Origin: Bacteroidetes Order II. bacterium
GTDB lineage: Bacteria > Bacteroidota > Rhodothermia > Rhodothermales > UBA2364
DNA length: 64,000 bases
NCBI GenBank assembly: GCA_016788705.1
Contig: JAEUSQ010000053.1
Location: 100,399-164,398, forward strand
Direction: 5' to 3'
The position numbers and the translations under genes are program-made. Position 1 is the stretch's first letter. The number at the start of each line of letters is the position of its first letter. Under the pieces are notes generated by a model that did no database searches, was not told the origin of the DNA, and worked only from the letters and a program-made list of their open reading frames with translations. Below are positions 60,022 through 64,000 of the stretch, piece after piece.

Positions 60022-61710
60022 ATGAAGTCTTTATTCTTTTGGGGGATAACCCTTTTTATAACGCCTTTTATGGCATTGTCTCAGCCGGAAATCGTTCCCG
60101 CAGAGCACGAAATTTATGATTTTTTGCACTTACAACGGGTACATGGCTTGCTCCCCGGATACCTACACGAATCAAGGCCCATTGCCCGGGACGAGATTAT
60201 CAGACATTTGGAAACACTCGAAGGCGAGCGAAACCGCTTGGGGAAAACCGCATGGTCTTGGTTGCAAACCTTTCGCCAAGAATTCCTGGAACCATCAACC
60301 GCCATCGAAACCATGATTGTTCCCAAAAAGGGGAATGAGGGGGGTAAAGTGGGCTTGCATTTTCCAATGGGGAAAGATACCGAGAAATTCCTGTTCTACA
60401 AAAAAACAGAAGACTGGCGAACAGCCGTACAGGGTCATGCATCGGCACAACTGCGCGGCGCAAATCCGGATGGCGAAGCAATGGGTGGTTTTGCATTGGT
60501 TCCAGAACTCATCATTGAGGGGCATTATAAAGATTGGTTTGGGTTTTATTCCGGTACCTTCGATGGCGTACAATTATTGGGCAATACACGGGTCCAAAAA
60601 TATGATCCCCAGTTAAATACATTGTATTATATCCTTTATTATGACCCACCCATCGGGAGCTTCGACCGGAGTAGTGTCTCCCTTCGTTTAGCAAAAAAAC
60701 CCTTTTTTGTAGAATTGGCCAATGAACGGCTCATTCAAGGAGCCTCTTTTTCCGAGCCGATCATCTTGGGTGGCCGAAATGACTATTACGCCTTTGTAAG
60801 AATTGGATTCCAGACAAAATCTTTTCAATATCAGATGATTCATGCCAATCTGGCGGATCGTGCCAATTGGGAATACGACCCCGATAAGCCCGATTTTGGC
60901 CGCTTGGTTTCGCCCCAACGGTATATGGCCATGCACCGTCTAAGCATCAAGCCCTCCTCTCGGTTCAACTTTTCCTTCTACGAGATGGTTGTTTATGGTC
61001 TCCGCAGTCCCGAACTGGCCTATTTAAACCCCTTTAATCCCGTTGTCACCTCCGAACACGCACTTGGTGACCGCGATAACAGCCTATTTGCCCTTGAATC
61101 TGTGGTACGTCCGGCCCCCAAAATAGAAGCCTATGCCTCCCTGTTGGTGGACGACATGATCCTAACCAAAATAGGGCAAAACTCCTATAATGTTAAATGG
61201 GCTTTTCAAACAGGGGTTGGAGCACATATTGCCGATAATATTTTAGCATCTTTGGCTTATACCCGCATAGACCCCTTCACCTACACCCACCGTTTTCCCT
61301 ATCAAGGTAGTTTTTACAATGCGTATCAGCACAACCAGACCACCCTTGGGCACTCCATCGGTCCCAATGCCGATCAATGGAAAATTGCTGCCAAAATATG
61401 GTTCCCCAAGCGGATTCGGGCCGAGGCTTCCCTCTCCTATAACCGTAGAGGGGAAAACTACACGCACGCCAACGGAAAGTTAGTCAATGTGGGGGGAGAC
61501 CCCAATAATGGCTTACAAACAGGCGAAGAACTTGCATCGGGGAAAAAGCAATTTCTGGCCGGCACCCGCGATGACGGCTGGTCGGCTTTGGCCTCCTTGT
61601 CCTACGAACCAATCCGCAATATTTCAGTAAGGTTTCAGGCGATACACGAGACCTACCAGCGCACGCCAAATGTCAGTTTTTTTAAAACAGAATTAATTTT
61701 CGGGTTCTAA
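60022..61710 (+). CDS. Wzi-like capsule assembly outer-membrane barrel protein
   Basis: 562 residues with a signal peptide (LFFWGITLFITPFMALSQ). The mature protein begins with a short helical domain (YDFLHLQRVHGLLPGYLHES) followed by many aromatic beta-strands; LAKKPFFVELANERLIQGAS, LSIKPSSRFNFSFYEMVVYG and the terminal SFFKTELIFGF fit the Bacteroidota branch of the Wzi/capsule-assembly family. Such barrels bind or anchor polysaccharide at the cell surface. It is divergent from the WcaJ-like gene, so both probably serve one polysaccharide. It is followed 12 bases later by the SpoIID-domain gene. Confidence 0.85.
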   Translation: MKSLFFWGITLFITPFMALSQPEIVPAEHEIYDFLHLQRVHGLLPGYLHESRPIARDEIIRHLETLEGERNRLGKTAWSWLQTFRQEFLEPSTAIETMIVPKKGNEGGKVGLHFPMGKDTEKFLFYKKTEDWRTAVQGHASAQLRGANPDGEAMGGFALVPELIIEGHYKDWFGFYSGTFDGVQLLGNTRVQKYDPQLNTLYYILYYDPPIGSFDRSSVSLRLAKKPFFVELANERLIQGASFSEPIILGGRNDYYAFVRIGFQTKSFQYQMIHANLADRANWEYDPDKPDFGRLVSPQRYMAMHRLSIKPSSRFNFSFYEMVVYGLRSPELAYLNPFNPVVTSEHALGDRDNSLFALESVVRPAPKIEAYASLLVDDMILTKIGQNSYNVKWAFQTGVGAHIADNILASLAYTRIDPFTYTHRFPYQGSFYNAYQHNQTTLGHSIGPNADQWKIAAKIWFPKRIRAEASLSYNRRGENYTHANGKLVNVGGDPNNGLQTGEELASGKKQFLAGTRDDGWSALASLSYEPIRNISVRFQAIHETYQRTPNVSFFKTELIFGF

Positions 61711-61722
61711 GCCAAGGTTTTC

Positions 61723-62892
61723 ATGCACCACCTTCTGATCACCACCCTTTGCTTTACGGCCCTTATTTACCATCTATTTCCTATCGGAGTACCCGTCATC
61801 CCAGTACCAAATCGTACAACAGGTATTAACGTACAACTGTTTTCAGATCATTTTTTACGCTCGCTCCACGTTTTTGGAACAGGAAAGGGATTGGTTTTAG
61901 TGGTTGATGGCCAAGCTCGGAGGTTGCACGCCAATACTCGGATAAACGTCTTGTTGCAGCGTGGATTGGTAGCCCTGATCACCCAATATGGCTATATTAC
62001 CGGGCACCGTGTTATGCTGATTCCTGAAGCGGATAACTTTTTGGAGGTACAAATTACCGATCAACGCTTGCCTTTTGCGGGTACCTTGACCATTCAAGCG
62101 GTAAATAAACAACTCTCCTTGACCTTGAATGTGGCACATACCACATACCTTGCCGGTGTCGTCTCTGCCGAAATGCCATTCCTTCAGATGGAAGCCTTAA
62201 AAGCCCAAGCGGTATTGGCCCGCACTTATGCCTATCGGCATCTCATCACCACCCAAGGAAAAAACATGGGTGATACAGAAGCCACCCAAGTTTTTAGAAT
62301 CAATCCAGTAACTTTTTCAGCAGCACAAAAGGCAGTGTCCGAAACGACCAATGAAATGATTTTCTGGCAAAACAAACCCATCGAGGCCCTTTTTTCGGCA
62401 TCAAATGGTGGTTATATCGCCACAAATAGCACCCTTTGGCACAGCGATCCACTCCCCTATTTTGTCCCCAGGCCCGATCCATTCGACAACAATAACGCTT
62501 TTTCAGAATGGTCGGTTCAAGCAGAGGTACCTACGCTGCACGCTCATCTTAGTAAACTATATGGCAGCACAGTTTCTTCCTTAGCTTGGACGGAAAAAGA
62601 TGCCAGCGGACGATGGAAGTACGCCTTAGTTACCGGAAAACGAATTCCCGCGAATCAGGTTCGGGCACAGATAAGTCGTTTTTTTCGCGAAGGAGGTCTT
62701 AGAAGCCTGCGCTTCGAAATGCAAGTTGAAAAAGGGTTCTATATAGCCAAAGGCCGTGGTGCAGGACATGGCGTGGGTTTATCTCAGTTGGGTGCTAAGC
62801 GTATGGCCGAGCAAGGGAAAACTTATCAGGAAATTTTGTCCTATTATTTCCCCAATACCAAGGTGACTCGAAAATCCTTCGATAGCCTATAA
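61723..62892 (+). CDS. Exported SpoIID/LytB-domain protein
   Basis: 389 residues. A hydrophobic N-terminus (LLITTLCFTALIYHLF) suggests export or anchoring. The SpoIID domain (~130-380) includes YLAGVVSAEMPFLQMEALKAQAVLARTYAYR, in which the glutamate of the E-M-P segment is the catalytic residue in SpoIID lytic transglycosylases, and GRGAGHGVGLSQLGAKRMAEQGKTYQEILSYYFPN at the end. SpoIID enzymes cleave denuded glycan strands. It is likely co-transcribed with the Wzi-like gene. It is the last gene before the sharp drop in GC content. Confidence 0.92.
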   Translation: MHHLLITTLCFTALIYHLFPIGVPVIPVPNRTTGINVQLFSDHFLRSLHVFGTGKGLVLVVDGQARRLHANTRINVLLQRGLVALITQYGYITGHRVMLIPEADNFLEVQITDQRLPFAGTLTIQAVNKQLSLTLNVAHTTYLAGVVSAEMPFLQMEALKAQAVLARTYAYRHLITTQGKNMGDTEATQVFRINPVTFSAAQKAVSETTNEMIFWQNKPIEALFSASNGGYIATNSTLWHSDPLPYFVPRPDPFDNNNAFSEWSVQAEVPTLHAHLSKLYGSTVSSLAWTEKDASGRWKYALVTGKRIPANQVRAQISRFFREGGLRSLRFEMQVEKGFYIAKGRGAGHGVGLSQLGAKRMAEQGKTYQEILSYYFPNTKVTRKSFDSL

Positions 62893-63157
62893 AAGCAATT
62901 AAAAATACAAAATTAAACCTTGCAAAGAGTGACAAAAAAAATTAAATGATTTATAATAGTCCAATAATTAGTCAAGTAATTTAGCTTTCAATAGCCTAAT
63001 AACACCTTATTTATCTAATAATTTCACAATTTTAGAAACGAAAAATTGCAACAGAGTATAGAAAAAAGATGTAAAAATTAAATACTAAAAAATTCACAGA
63101 ACTTATTTCATATCCTAAAGCTGTAATTTTTCATGATTAGCACATAAAGATTGATAA
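62893..63157. other. Very AT-rich intergenic stretch at the edge of an acquired island
   Basis: Base composition changes abruptly after 62892 to long A/T tracts. No gene, tRNA or strong hairpin is seen here. The shift continues through the two small genes that follow. Confidence 0.6.
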
Positions 63158-63448
63158 ATGTTTTTTACATCACTGTATTCAAGAAAAGTATCATGCAAGA
63201 AAATTGCTTTTAATAATATTGTTTTTCACTATAGTCAATTAGGCTATGATAAAGCCTACAATGAATATTATGAAAGAGCACTTGAAGAATTTCTTGACAT
63301 TAGTATTGCCAAAGCTGTATTAAGATTATTGGACACGATGCTTAATAAAAAAATAAAGCAAAACATTATACAACAATGTATTGAATATACAGAATTCCTC
63401 CAAATTTGTTTTTGCCAGCTATATAGCATTAGCTGCTACTTAAAATAA
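63158..63448 (+). CDS. Small hypothetical protein in AT-rich region
   Basis: 96 residues. The middle is plausible helical protein (YDKAYNEYYERALEEFLDISIAKAVLRLLDTMLNKKIKQ). The ends are Phe/Cys/Tyr-rich and less gene-like, and in AT-rich DNA such frames can arise by chance. No family recognised. It lies 34 bases before the next small gene in the same direction. Confidence 0.4.
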   Translation: MFFTSLYSRKVSCKKIAFNNIVFHYSQLGYDKAYNEYYERALEEFLDISIAKAVLRLLDTMLNKKIKQNIIQQCIEYTEFLQICFCQLYSISCYLK

Positions 63449-63482
63449 CTTACTTTTTTAGATAATGAAATTGCAATAGGCA

Positions 63483-63866
63483 ATGATGCAAAATTCAATA
63501 CCAAATATTCAAATTAGCAAAACTAAAATAAATAGAACATCATACTTTGATGGTAGTGTTCTTGTCGAATTACCTGAATGGATGGGGTATTGGAACAATT
63601 ATGAATGTACAGAAAGAAAAGAAGAAGTGGGATTTTGGATTGGAATAAAAAATGACTTAGCATCCCATGAAGGTTTCAAAACAAATAAAGGTCAGGTTAA
63701 TGCGTACTATTATTTGATAGAAGAACATGATAAAATCAAACAAGGAGTTATAAAGTCATTAAAATTATTTTTATCTAATATGCCTTCAAACGAATATTCT
63801 GATTGGGAGCAAACTGATTTTCCTGATTTGTTAGTTTTGACACCAGAATTTGATTTCAAAAAGTAA
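63483..63866 (+). CDS. Small hypothetical protein, possible immunity-type, possibly cut by the IS
   Basis: 127 residues, more convincing than its upstream neighbour. It has VELPEWMGYWNNYECTERKEEVGFWIGIKN near the start and YYYLIEEHDKIKQGVIKSLKLFLSNM in the middle, a pattern like DUF6985/SMI1-like small domains found among orphan immunity genes; that reading is weak. Its TAA stop lies in the GTAACTGG that may begin the IS66-family element, so the 3' end may be truncated and the stop supplied by the IS. Confidence 0.6.
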   Translation: MMQNSIPNIQISKTKINRTSYFDGSVLVELPEWMGYWNNYECTERKEEVGFWIGIKNDLASHEGFKTNKGQVNAYYYLIEEHDKIKQGVIKSLKLFLSNMPSNEYSDWEQTDFPDLLVLTPEFDFKK

Positions 63867-64000
63867 CTGGTTAGCCTGATTCCAAAATTGTTATCGGGCA
63901 TTGAAAAATAGTTTATTTTTGTGTTTCAATGGAACTACCCAACGACATAGCAAGCTGCCACCGGATAATCCTGGAATTGGTAGCCGTTATTGAAGGCTTC
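63863..64000 (+). mobile_element. IS66-family insertion sequence, left part only
   Basis: The left boundary is set tentatively at 63863 (GTAACTGGTTAGCC), because IS66-family termini commonly begin with GTAA. The element runs off the right edge. No orfA or orfB (TnpA/TnpB) lies before the transposase start, as in IS66 variants that carry only tnpC. Confidence 0.5.
63929..64000 (+). CDS. IS66-family transposase (TnpC), first 24 codons
   Basis: Only the first 24 residues are in the window. LPNDIASCHRIILELVAVIE matches the conserved start of IS66 TnpC proteins (LP(D/N)D...CH..I..L), which precedes the zinc-finger and DDE domains. It is preceded by a T-rich leader. With so little sequence the family call rests on this motif alone. 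Confidence 0.65.
   Translation, partial: MELPNDIASCHRIILELVAVIEGF

Overview
The window looks like a chromosome segment from a Gram-negative bacterium of the Bacteroidota / Rhodothermota group, of medium GC content. Supporting signs are a SusC/RagA-type TonB-dependent receptor, a second Bacteroidota-style TonB-dependent barrel, a PorV/PorQ-family barrel, two large secreted proteins with C-terminal type IX secretion sorting tails (PNPFN... followed by GxY(Y/L)xxRL), a Wzi-type outer-membrane barrel, a LytS/LytTR pair, and many starts in AT-rich leaders with weak Shine-Dalgarno sequences. The lineage is inferred from gene content only.

Layout. 1-6.9 kb: a truncated SusC receptor, a HAS-barrel-like protein, a TonB-dependent barrel, tRNA-Leu(CAG) and an M1 metallopeptidase. 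7.1-13 kb: a peroxiredoxin-moaD-moaE operon, a GH18-like secreted protein and a GCS2-CBS fusion protein. 13.2-16.7 kb: a TPR / DUF4292 / EnvC-like cell-envelope operon. 16.8-21.6 kb: three amidohydrolase-fold proteins, two of them lacking the metal-binding HxH, with a TonB-C lipoprotein between them. 21.7-26.5 kb: a macrodomain protein convergent with a two-gene signalling operon, namely a membrane Ser/Thr kinase with an outer beta-helix followed by a membrane trypsin-like protease with an FHA domain. 26.7-31 kb: an LD-carboxypeptidase, a CusF-SCO fusion, tRNA-Lys(CTT), and a PorV-like/TonB operon. 31.2-34.6 kb: a LytS/LytTR two-component system. 34.7-39.4 kb: a membrane pyrophosphatase fused to an OmpA domain, and a polytopic DUF6044-like protein.

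39.6-44.5 kb is the most unusual part. A 1233-residue pentapeptide-repeat protein is followed by an actin/ParM-like protein whose first ATP-binding motif is at the extreme C-terminus. It looks circularly permuted. 44.5-52.2 kb: a secreted BNR-propeller protein, a fatty acid hydroxylase-like enzyme, a DsbA-like protein and two uncharacterised membrane proteins. 52.3-55.4 kb: the three-gene proton-translocating transhydrogenase pntAA-pntAB-pntB. 55.5-58.3 kb: a sugar-type MFS transporter with a Gfo/Idh/MocA oxidoreductase. 58.4-62.9 kb: exopolysaccharide/capsule functions (a WcaJ-like sugar transferase divergent from a Wzi-like barrel) and a SpoIID-domain protein. From about 62.9 kb the sequence becomes abruptly AT-rich, carries two small unrecognised genes, and ends in the first codons of an IS66-family transposase, so the right edge looks like acquired DNA.

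No rRNA, CRISPR array, prophage or complete insertion sequence was seen.
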